Source: CAXMST01 sp963793415
Lineage (GTDB): Bacteria; Actinomycetota; Thermoleophilia; Solirubrobacterales; 70-9
Reading direction: 5' to 3'
Assembly (NCBI GenBank): GCA_963793415.1
Contig: CAWCAC010000001.1
Span: forward strand, 1-6,296
Length of the DNA: 6,296 nt
Shown in pieces: positions 1 through 5,294 of this stretch. The notes below the pieces were generated by a model that ran no database searches, was not told where the DNA came from, and worked only from the letters and a program-made list of their open reading frames with translations. Every line of letters starts with the position of its first letter. The stretch's first letter is position 1. Made by a program: the position numbers and the translations under genes.

Positions 1-171
1 CACATCCACCCTGCCGTCGGCGGCGTAGAGGCGGTCTCGACCGGCGTTACCGATCAGGCAGTCGCGGCCACCCTCATCGCCGAGCTCGTCGTTGCCGGCG
101 TGACCCTTGATCCGATCCCTGCCGCGGCCGCCGGTGAGCCGATCGCGGCCCGCGGTTCCGACCAGCCTGTC
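1..171 (-). repeat. RTX-like (hemolysin-type) calcium-binding repeats, partial
   Basis: Residues about 470-526 of the beta-helix protein contain tandem nonapeptide-like units: GTAGRDRLT, GGRGRDRIK, GHAGNDELG and GNAGRDRLY. They fit the GGxGxDxUx pattern of Ca-binding RTX repeats, although Arg often replaces small or acidic residues between the turns. The array is cut by the window start, so its full length is unknown. RTX arrays usually fold outside the cell when calcium binds. The high Arg content is unusual, but such degenerate arrays are common at the ends of secreted actinobacterial proteins. Confidence 0.75.
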
Positions 172-1578
172 GCTGACCCCGGCCGCAGCGCAGCTCGAGC
201 CCCGGTGCCTGGGCTCCGCGACCGACCTGCCGTCACGCTTGCCGCGCTTCCCCCTGCGCTTGCCCTTGCGGGGCGGCTTCGGAGCCACCGCGGGCTCCTC
301 ATCGACCGTGGGCTCGGCCGGCACGACGGCCGGCTCACTCGGCTCAACGACGGGCGCAGTCGGATCGGATGGTTCCACCACCGGCTCGCTCGGAGCGGTG
401 GGCGCCGTCGGCTCGCTGGGCTCGGCCGGCGGGGAAGCCGGCTCAGTCGGCGGCATCGGCTCGGCCGGCGGGGCGGGAGGCTCGCTCGGCTCCGCCGGCG
501 GGGCCGGTGGCTCGGCAGGCTCGGCCGGGGGCTCAGGCATCGAGCTCGAGACGAAATCACCGCATGCGCCGGGTCCGAGGCTGAACTCGCCGTCGCCGAG
601 GTTCAGATAGCTGGGCTCGGCGACCACGTTGTCGCTGGCGCTGGCGCCGCTCATCGAGGGCTTGATCCCGCTGCCCTCGGGCGAGCCCGAGTACTTGCTG
701 CTGGTCGTCCAGACGCAGTTTCTGCGGGCCACGTTGCCGCTCCCGGTCGGACCCTGCCAGTGCGACTGGACGTTGTAGCGGATCGTCGAGTTGGTGATCA
801 CGTTGCCCTCGACGACGTTGCGGTCGGAGGAGGAGTCGTCGTCGCCGCCGAAGATCACGCCCTGGCCGTTGCCGTCGATCACGTTGCCGGTGACCAGCGA
901 ATCATCGGCATCGGGGTAGAGCTGGACCCCGCGATCGGCGTTGGCGTAGATCGAGTTGTTTCGAATCACGGTGCCGCGAGCATGAGCGACGTAGATGCCG
1001 TGTTGGTGGTTGGTGGCCGGCAGGGTGCCGCAGTGGTGGATTCTGTTGCCCTCGATCAGCACCCCTCGGGGCTCCGCCTCGCCGGGGTAGTCGGAGATGT
1101 TGACGCAGATTGCGGTGTTGTGGTTGGTGATCTCGTTGCCGCGCAGGACGACCCGGTCGGCGTAGATCAGCGGCCCATGCAGATCATCCTCGTTGCGGCC
1201 ATCGAGAATCAGGTTCTCGACGACGGCCCCGTCGGCGCCGGCGTTGAGCCGCAGCCTGCCGCGCAGGGTGGCGCGCTCGCCCGGGTAGCTGGTCAGCTTG
1301 ACCTCGGGGGTCGAGAGCTTGAACTGGTCGGCGACGTAGGTTCCCGAGCGCAGGCACCCGGTCTCGCCCCGCTCGAGCCGGTCGAGCAGCTCGTCGACGC
1401 TGGCCAGCGGGGCGGCGGACGTTCCCGGCGCCTGATCGGAGCCGCCGGTGGCGACCACGTAGTCGCAGCCGTCCGACTGCGCTCCGGCGAACGGCACGAA
1501 CAGTGCGACCGTGGCCGCAACGGCCGCGAACAGGGCAGCGAGCACGAGGTTGGTCGTTGGCGCATGACCGCGGGACAT
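1..1578 (-). CDS. Secreted parallel beta-helix protein with Pro/Glu linker and RTX-like repeats (C-terminus beyond window)
   Basis: The gene reads from ATG at 1578 down to position 1 without a stop, giving 526 codons, and continues beyond the window. Residues 1-33 form a signal peptide: a short basic start, a hydrophobic core (about 11-28) and an Ala-rich cleavage region near AGAQ. Residues about 38-340 have the beat of a right-handed parallel beta-helix of the pectate lyase/NosD type, with repeated turns such as VVENLILDGRN, VLIEGNRIHHC, VIRNNSIYAN, LVTGNVIDGN and VVEGNVITNS. Asn-rich turns and periodically spaced Ile/Val support this. A Pro/Glu/Ala linker follows (348-434), then a Lys/Arg cluster (437-448), then RTX-like nonapeptides from about 470. 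The protein is probably exported and surface- or matrix-associated; carbohydrate binding or cleavage is possible, but no lyase catalytic residues can be assigned. The start is supported by AAAGGAGA ending 5 nt upstream and by the signal peptide. A riboswitch-like leader precedes it. Confidence 0.88.
   Translation of the reverse strand, partial: MSRGHAPTTNLVLAALFAAVAATVALFVPFAGAQSDGCDYVVATGGSDQAPGTSAAPLASVDELLDRLERGETGCLRSGTYVADQFKLSTPEVKLTSYPGERATLRGRLRLNAGADGAVVENLILDGRNEDDLHGPLIYADRVVLRGNEITNHNTAICVNISDYPGEAEPRGVLIEGNRIHHCGTLPATNHQHGIYVAHARGTVIRNNSIYANADRGVQLYPDADDSLVTGNVIDGNGQGVIFGGDDDSSSDRNVVEGNVITNSTIRYNVQSHWQGPTGSGNVARRNCVWTTSSKYSGSPEGSGIKPSMSGASASDNVVAEPSYLNLGDGEFSLGPGACGDFVSSSMPEPPAEPAEPPAPPAEPSEPPAPPAEPMPPTEPASPPAEPSEPTAPTAPSEPVVEPSDPTAPVVEPSEPAVVPAEPTVDEEPAVAPKPPRKGKRRGKRGKRDGRSVAEPRHRGSSCAAAGVSDRLVGTAGRDRLTGGRGRDRIKGHAGNDELGDEGGRDCLIGNAGRDRLYAADGRVDV
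277..537 (-). repeat. Low-complexity Pro/Glu/Ala linker coding repeat
   Basis: This stretch encodes residues 348-434 of the beta-helix protein, built from short units such as PPAEP, PSEP and PAPPAEP. At DNA level it is an imperfect tandem array of GGCTC-GGC-CGGC type units on the plus strand. The segment should be extended and unstructured, separating the beta-helix from the basic patch and RTX repeats. Such arrays can change length by slippage. The long open frames seen on the plus strand here are by-products of this composition. Confidence 0.8.
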
Positions 1579-1583
1579 CGGGG

Positions 1584-1591
1584 TCTCCTTT
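1584..1591 (-). promoter_or_regulatory. Shine-Dalgarno sequence of the beta-helix gene
   Basis: On the minus strand AAAGGAGA lies 5 nt before the ATG at 1578. It fixes this start over the later ATG at 1565, which is in a different frame. It directly abuts the 3' end of the predicted riboswitch, and GAGACC (1587 to 1582) can pair with GGTCTC of the riboswitch's second hairpin (1621 to 1616). Confidence 0.8.
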
Positions 1592-1666
1592 CGGTGGCTG
1601 AGCCGTCTCGCAAGCGAGACCTCTGGCTTTGCGTCCCCGCCTCGCGACGGGTTTGCCTTTTTCGGT
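1592..1666 (-). ncRNA. Putative cyclic-di-GMP-I (GEMM-I) riboswitch
   Basis: Reading the minus strand, the leader contains GGCAAA (1657-1652) and then a 6-bp stem CCCGTC/GGCGGG closed by a GCGA (GNRA) tetraloop (1651-1636). GACGCAAAGCC (1635-1625) comes next. A second hairpin has GTCTCGC (1620-1614) pairing with GCGAGAC (1611-1605), extended by GAG (1623-1621) with CTC (1602-1600) across a GG bulge. GCC (1598-1596) then faces the initial GGC. This order and the two conserved strings match the class I c-di-GMP aptamer. Aligned to the Vibrio cholerae Vc2 aptamer from memory, the ligand-contacting G20 falls at 1657 and A47 at 1630. Keeping G at position 20 favours c-di-GMP over the cGAMP-type variant. 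It lies between the glycosyltransferase and the beta-helix gene and abuts the ribosome binding site of the latter, so translational control is the likely mode. Exact 5' limit uncertain. Confidence 0.8.
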
Positions 1667-1672
1667 GGAGGC

Positions 1673-1689
1673 CTCCGGAACGTCCGGAG
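1673..1689. repeat. Short inverted repeat upstream of the riboswitch
   Basis: CTCCGGA and TCCGGAG form a 7-bp perfect stem around a 3-nt centre. It sits just 5' of the riboswitch on the minus strand. It could be an RNA hairpin in the leader or a protein-binding dyad. No T-run follows, so it is not a standard intrinsic terminator. Confidence 0.4.
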
Positions 1690-1742
1690 CGCTTCAGCTT
1701 GAGCTATCGGCCGGCAGCGGCCGAGCGGAAGCGCGGAGGCCG

Positions 1743-1764
1743 ATCGTGGACGATCGTCCACGAT
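1743..1764. repeat. 22-bp perfect palindrome after the glycosyltransferase stop
   Basis: The half-site ATCGTGGACGA is followed immediately by its exact reverse complement, giving 22 bp of perfect dyad symmetry centred between 1753 and 1754. It begins 9 nt after the glycosyltransferase stop codon (1776-1774, minus strand) and lies about 80 nt upstream of the riboswitch. As RNA it would form a strong hairpin, but no U-tract follows on the minus strand. A Rho-independent terminator of the canonical kind is therefore not supported. An operator for a dimeric regulator of the beta-helix gene, or an RNA-stabilising hairpin, are alternatives. Confidence 0.5.
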
Positions 1765-1773
1765 GCGCCGACG

Positions 1774-2985
1774 CTATGAATGGGCGCCTGCAACCTCCTC
1801 TAGCAGGCTCACCAGCCTGCTCGCCTGCCGATCGCGCCGGTGCTCCTGCGCAAACGCCCGACCGCGCTCGACCAGCCCTTCGGCGCGCTCCCCCCGGTTC
1901 TCGCGTAGCGAGCGAACGGCAGCCGCCATCGCGGCCGCGTCGCCGTGCGGCACGGTCACGGCGACATTCGCCTGCTCGGCGACCCGCTGCAGCTCGCCAC
2001 GGCAGGCTGCGACGACCGGGCGGCCGATAGCTCCGTAGTCGTAGAGCTTCGAGGCCACCGTTCGCTCCTGGCGCTCCGAGACGAGCAGCGCGTCGGCCGC
2101 GCGCAGGTGCCGCGCGGCATCGGCCGGCGGCATCAGCGGTCGCAGCTCGACCGCGCCGTCCGGGGCAGCGGCGGCCAGGCGCTCGATCTGCGCCCGCCTC
2201 GGGCCCTCCCCGATGATCAGCAGCCGGTAGCCGTCGCCGAGCATCGCAGCGGCCTCGACCGCTGTCTCGAGCCCGTGGGCGAGGCCGATGTTCCCCGCGT
2301 AGGCCCAGATGAAGGGGTCGCGTGGCAGGTTGACCGAGGAGCGGTCGGCGGGGATCTCGCCCGCCTGCAGCCACGCCTCGGTCGTCCCGTTGGCGATCAC
2401 CTCGACCCGCGCGCCAGCTCCCGCGCTGCGGCCGATCTGCTCCGCGAAGGCCTCGTTGACGGTGACGATCGCGTCCGCGCCGCGGTAGAGCCAGCGCTCG
2501 AGCCGCTCCGCGAGCGAGACGACCGGACCCTCTGAGAGCTCGCCGAGCGCGACGGCGGCGTCGGGCCAGACGTCGCGCACGTCGAGCACCCACGGGCAGT
2601 GGTGCCGGCGTGAGAGGGCGGCCCCCGCGACTCCAACCGGCAGCGGCGGCGAGCTCGCGAGGATCACGTCCGGTCGCGGGATCCGGATGCCGGCGGCGGT
2701 CGCCGCGGCGGCGTAGGAGCCGTAGAAGCCGAGCCGGGTGAGCAGCGTCTTGCGCGGGCTGGTCAGCACCCAGAGGTAGTCGACGTCCGCTCCGAGCACC
2801 TCGCGGCGCCGGCGGAGCCGGCCCCGGTACGAGGGCTCGATCACCCCTCGCGGGTGGTTCGGCACCGGGCAGATGACGTGCACCTCGTGGTCGCGGCGGA
2901 CCAGCTCCTCGACGAACGCCTCGATCCGGAACCGGCCGGCGGTGACCTCCGGGACGAAGTGCTGGGTCAGGATCAGGGTTCTCAT
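1774..2985 (-). CDS. Glycosyltransferase family 4, WbuB-like
   Basis: The 403-residue protein is a GT-B fold, retaining glycosyltransferase that would move a sugar from a nucleotide donor, most likely onto a lipid-linked or polysaccharide acceptor at the inner face of the membrane. The N-terminal domain opens with LILTQHFVPEVTAGRFR and carries SSPPLPVGVAG (111-121) and DVRDVWPDAAVALG (135-148), which are hallmarks of the WbuB subgroup. The donor domain shows YAGNIGLAHGLET (229-241), IIGEGPRRAQIE (258-269) and SKLYDYGAIGRPVV (312-325). The last corresponds to the EX7E region, where Asp replaces the more usual Glu in 'YEY'. There is no signal peptide or membrane segment. Length is normal for the family. 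The ATG at 2985 is placed by the family N-terminus; the ribosome binding site (GAGAG) is weak. The donor and acceptor sugars cannot be assigned. It is divergent from the catabolic operon and upstream of the beta-helix gene. Confidence 0.9.
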   Translation of the reverse strand: MRTLILTQHFVPEVTAGRFRIEAFVEELVRRDHEVHVICPVPNHPRGVIEPSYRGRLRRRREVLGADVDYLWVLTSPRKTLLTRLGFYGSYAAAATAAGIRIPRPDVILASSPPLPVGVAGAALSRRHHCPWVLDVRDVWPDAAVALGELSEGPVVSLAERLERWLYRGADAIVTVNEAFAEQIGRSAGAGARVEVIANGTTEAWLQAGEIPADRSSVNLPRDPFIWAYAGNIGLAHGLETAVEAAAMLGDGYRLLIIGEGPRRAQIERLAAAAPDGAVELRPLMPPADAARHLRAADALLVSERQERTVASKLYDYGAIGRPVVAACRGELQRVAEQANVAVTVPHGDAAAMAAAVRSLRENRGERAEGLVERGRAFAQEHRRDRQASRLVSLLEEVAGAHS

Positions 2986-3012
2986 CGGGCTCTCGGCGAT
3001 ACGATATTGCTC
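2986..3012. promoter_or_regulatory. Divergent intergenic region with possible overlapping promoters
   Basis: Only 27 bp separate the two divergent start codons. On the plus strand, TACGAT (3000-3005) resembles a -10 box and would place the transcription start at or next to the ATG at 3013. This fits a leaderless mRNA, since no Shine-Dalgarno sequence precedes that ATG. On the minus strand, TATCGT (3006-3001) is a similar hexamer in nearly the same bases. No convincing -35 element is visible on either side, and any such element would lie inside the opposing gene. Confidence 0.3.
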
Positions 3013-4113
3013 ATGAGCGAGCCAGCCACAGGCCTAGCGCAGGCCGAGGAGACCGACGCCAAGCGGCGAGAGGGCATCGTCGATGTCGACGTCCACCCCG
3101 TCCCGAGCAGCGTCGACCAGATTCGCGAGCGGATGCCGATGCCCTTCCGCGACCGCTACCAGGGCGAGCGGCGCTCGTTCTTCAACAACCCCGTGCACGG
3201 ATCACGGCTCGACAGCGTCCCTCCCGGCGGCGGGCCGAAGGGGTCCGATCCCGACTTCCTCCGCAAGCAGCTGATCGACGAGTACGGGGTCGCCTACGCG
3301 ATTCTCGTCTCCCGGACCTTCTGCAACATCCATCCTGACCCCGACTACGCTGCGGCGATCGCGACCGCCTTCAACGAGTGGCTGGTCGAGGTCTGGCTGA
3401 CCGAGCACAACCACGACGGCGCCTTCAAGGGCTCGATCACGATCGCCCAGCAGGACCCGGCGCGGGCCGTCGAGGAGATCGAGCGCTGGGCCGGGCACGA
3501 GCACATCGTCCAGGTGACGATGGACTCCGGCGCCCGGATGCCCTTCGGGCAGCGCTACTACTACCCGATCTACGAGGCCTGCGAACGCCACGGCCTGCCG
3601 CTCTCGGTTCACCCCGGCACCGAGGGGATGGGCATCAACCACCAGCCGACCCCCGGATACCCGACCCACTACATCGAGTGGCATTGCGCGATGTCTCTGG
3701 CCTTCCAGGCCCACCTGATCAGCATCCTCACCGAGGGCGTGTTCGAGCGCTACCCCGGCCTTCGCCTGGTCATGGTCGAAGGGGGCGTCGCCTGGCTCGC
3801 CCCGCTGCTCTGGCGGCTCGATTCCTACTGGAAGGCGCTGCGCTCGGAGGTGCCGTGGGTCCGCAGGCCACCCTCTGAGTACGTCGCCGACCACGTCCGG
3901 CTCGGGACGCAGCCGCTCGAGCGACCCGATGACGACACCCAGCTTTTGCAGCTGCTCGAGATGCTCGACGCCAAGCGCGTCCTGATGTTCTCGAGCGACT
4001 ACCCGCACTGGGACTTCGACTCGCCGGCCCGCGCCTTCCCGCGCCTCGATGAGGACGTCCGCGAGGCGATCTTCTCGAGCAACGCGCGCGAGCTCTATCA
4101 GCTCGATCAATGA
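3013..4113 (+). CDS. Amidohydrolase_2 family metal-dependent hydrolase/decarboxylase
   Basis: The 366-residue protein belongs to the amidohydrolase_2 (ACMSD-like) TIM-barrel family. These enzymes hydrolyse or, very often, non-oxidatively decarboxylate carboxylated aromatic or unsaturated acids in the cytoplasm. Visible marks are DVDVHP (24-29) at the first strand, FNEW (120-123), SVHPG with His200, VMVEGGVAWL after the fifth or sixth strand, and FSSDYPHWD with Asp329 and His332. The usual HxH is DxH here, and the position that is often His (SHGG) reads EGG, so metal binding may differ from ACMSD. I chose ATG 3013 because family homology begins soon after it; the frame is also open upstream inside the opposing glycosyltransferase gene, and TTG 3007 is an alternative. 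The stop overlaps the Rieske gene start (ATGA), implying translational coupling. The substrate is unknown. Confidence 0.88.
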   Translation: MSEPATGLAQAEETDAKRREGIVDVDVHPVPSSVDQIRERMPMPFRDRYQGERRSFFNNPVHGSRLDSVPPGGGPKGSDPDFLRKQLIDEYGVAYAILVSRTFCNIHPDPDYAAAIATAFNEWLVEVWLTEHNHDGAFKGSITIAQQDPARAVEEIERWAGHEHIVQVTMDSGARMPFGQRYYYPIYEACERHGLPLSVHPGTEGMGINHQPTPGYPTHYIEWHCAMSLAFQAHLISILTEGVFERYPGLRLVMVEGGVAWLAPLLWRLDSYWKALRSEVPWVRRPPSEYVADHVRLGTQPLERPDDDTQLLQLLEMLDAKRVLMFSSDYPHWDFDSPARAFPRLDEDVREAIFSSNARELYQLDQ

Positions 4114-4514
4114 CCCGACACCTGGTCGGCCGTGCCTCCGAGTTGCCACCGGGGAGTCGCAGAATCGTCGAGATCGGTGGCCGCTCGATCGGCGTCTTCA
4201 ACATTCGCGGGAGCTTCTACGCGTTGCGCAACCGCTGTCCGCACCAGGGCGCGCCGCTGTGTCTCGGCTCGATCGGCGGAACGGCTGCCACCAGCGCGCC
4301 CGGCGAGTACTCGTGGGGACGCGAGGGCGAGATCCTGCGCTGTCCCTGGCACGGCTGGGAGTTCGACATCACGACCGGCAAGAGCGTGTTCAATCCGCAT
4401 CAGATGAAGGTCCGGAGCTACGACGTGACCGTCAGCCACGAGCTCCCGGATGACGTGGAGATTGAGATGTACCCTGTCTCGGTCGAGGACGGACTGGTCC
4501 TCCTGGAAGTCTAG
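4110..4514 (+). CDS. Rieske [2Fe-2S] ferredoxin-like protein
   Basis: This 134-residue protein has both halves of a Rieske cluster site: Cys43-Pro-His45 and Cys78-Pro-Trp-His81, followed by GWEFDITTG. It would carry one electron at a time to a partner oxidoreductase. The length and the lack of a catalytic domain, signal peptide or membrane anchor point to a soluble ferredoxin-type protein rather than an oxygenase alpha subunit or a cytochrome bc Rieske protein. The 32 residues between the two motifs, including SAPGEYSWGREGEILR, exceed the roughly 15-17 of simple Rieske ferredoxins. The start codon overlaps the amidohydrolase stop, so the two are probably coupled and made in matched amounts. 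No oxygenase or reductase partner lies in the window; the amidohydrolase is the closest candidate partner by context only. Confidence 0.92.
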   Translation: MTRHLVGRASELPPGSRRIVEIGGRSIGVFNIRGSFYALRNRCPHQGAPLCLGSIGGTAATSAPGEYSWGREGEILRCPWHGWEFDITTGKSVFNPHQMKVRSYDVTVSHELPDDVEIEMYPVSVEDGLVLLEV

Positions 4515-4532
4515 ATTGGTGGGAGCGCAGAA

Positions 4533-5276
4533 ATGGCCGTAGGGAAACCAAAGTCCGCCGAGATGCACCCCGGGCCCGGCTTCCGGGTCCGATACCGATT
4601 CGATCGCCCCGATCCGGACGTGATCGCCGGCCTCGGTGAGTTCGACACCCCCGACCTCTCGGATCTGATGAACCGCCTCTACGCGATGGTTCCGGCGATC
4701 CGCAACCAGACCGCCGAGGGTCTGAGGATCCTCGGCCCGGCCTTCACGATCAAGGTCTACCCAGGCGACAACCTGATGGTGCACAAGTGCCTCGACCTGG
4801 TCGAGCCGGGCGACGTCGTCGTGATCGACGCGGGCTCATCGACGATGAACGGCGTGCTGGGCGACCTGATCTCGACCAAGGCCCGCCATCGCGGGGTGCA
4901 GGGCTTCGTCGTCGACGGACTGATCCGCGACATCCCCGACATCAGGGCGATGGAGGACTTCCCGGTGTTCGCCCGCGGCATCACGCCGATCGGGCCGTTG
5001 CACCGCGGCCCCGGGGAGATCAACTACCCGATCTCGGCGGGCGGCATAGTCGTCCACCCCGGCGACATCGTCGTCGGCGACGGCAACGGTGTCGTGATCG
5101 TCCCCCAGGAGGTCAGCGCCGAGCTGCTGACCAGGCTCCTCGAGCGCAAGGAGCGCGAGCTCGAGTACCGCGACGCGATTCAGCGCGGTGAGTTCTCGAA
5201 CGACTGGGTCGACGCGATGCTGTTCGACAGCGGCGTCGCACCCGAGGAGCCCGAGGCGGCCGGGCCGGCAAGCTAG
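4533..5276 (+). CDS. RraA family protein, probable 4-hydroxy-4-methyl-2-oxoglutarate-type aldolase
   Basis: The 247-residue protein matches the RraA/HMG aldolase (dimethylmenaquinone methyltransferase-like) family. After a divergent N-terminal extension it shows LGPAFTIKVYPGDN (67-80), PGDVVVIDAG (92-101), GDLISTKARHRGVQGFVVDG (110-129), then Arg132-Asp133, followed by PIG and AGGIVVHPGDIVVGDGNGVVIVP. The G-D-L, DG and R-D elements are those that bind the divalent metal and the pyruvate moiety in class II HMG/CHA aldolases. The protein could therefore cleave a 4-hydroxy-2-oxo acid, or decarboxylate oxaloacetate, in the cytoplasm. E. coli RraA, an RNase E inhibitor, shares the fold, but the catabolic neighbours favour an enzyme. 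GGGAG at 4520-4524, 8 nt upstream, supports the ATG at 4533. The gene starts 18 bp after the Rieske stop. The last 15 residues, rich in Pro/Glu/Ala, are probably disordered. Confidence 0.88.
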   Translation: MAVGKPKSAEMHPGPGFRVRYRFDRPDPDVIAGLGEFDTPDLSDLMNRLYAMVPAIRNQTAEGLRILGPAFTIKVYPGDNLMVHKCLDLVEPGDVVVIDAGSSTMNGVLGDLISTKARHRGVQGFVVDGLIRDIPDIRAMEDFPVFARGITPIGPLHRGPGEINYPISAGGIVVHPGDIVVGDGNGVVIVPQEVSAELLTRLLERKERELEYRDAIQRGEFSNDWVDAMLFDSGVAPEEPEAAGPAS

Positions 5277-5294
5277 CCGCCGGAGCTCACGGGT

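Noticed and set aside
415..540. CRISPR-like or mobile-element repeat array
   Set aside because: The repeated GGCTCGGCCGGC-type units have no spacers and encode an in-frame Pro/Glu linker of the beta-helix protein.
1743..1764. Intrinsic (Rho-independent) terminator for the glycosyltransferase
   Set aside because: The hairpin is strong, but no T-run follows on the minus strand, so I list it only as a palindrome.
100..1779. A 559-codon open frame on the plus strand covering the beta-helix gene
   Set aside because: It is antisense to a gene with signal peptide, beta-helix turns, RTX repeats, ribosome binding site and riboswitch. Its own product is a composition-driven Arg/Gly/Val string with no recognisable domain.
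1694..2593. A second minus-strand frame of 299 codons inside the glycosyltransferase gene
   Set aside because: Arg/Ala-rich translation typical of an out-of-frame reading of GC-rich DNA; the overlapping frame has clear GT4 motifs.
2854..3012. Upstream extension of the amidohydrolase to ATG 2854
   Set aside because: It would overlap the glycosyltransferase N-terminal coding region by about 130 bp, and the added 53 residues lack family similarity; ATG 3013 fits better.
3202..4149. Minus-strand frame of 315 codons opposite the amidohydrolase
   Set aside because: Antisense shadow of a well-supported gene; no family motif and no ribosome binding site that I can see.
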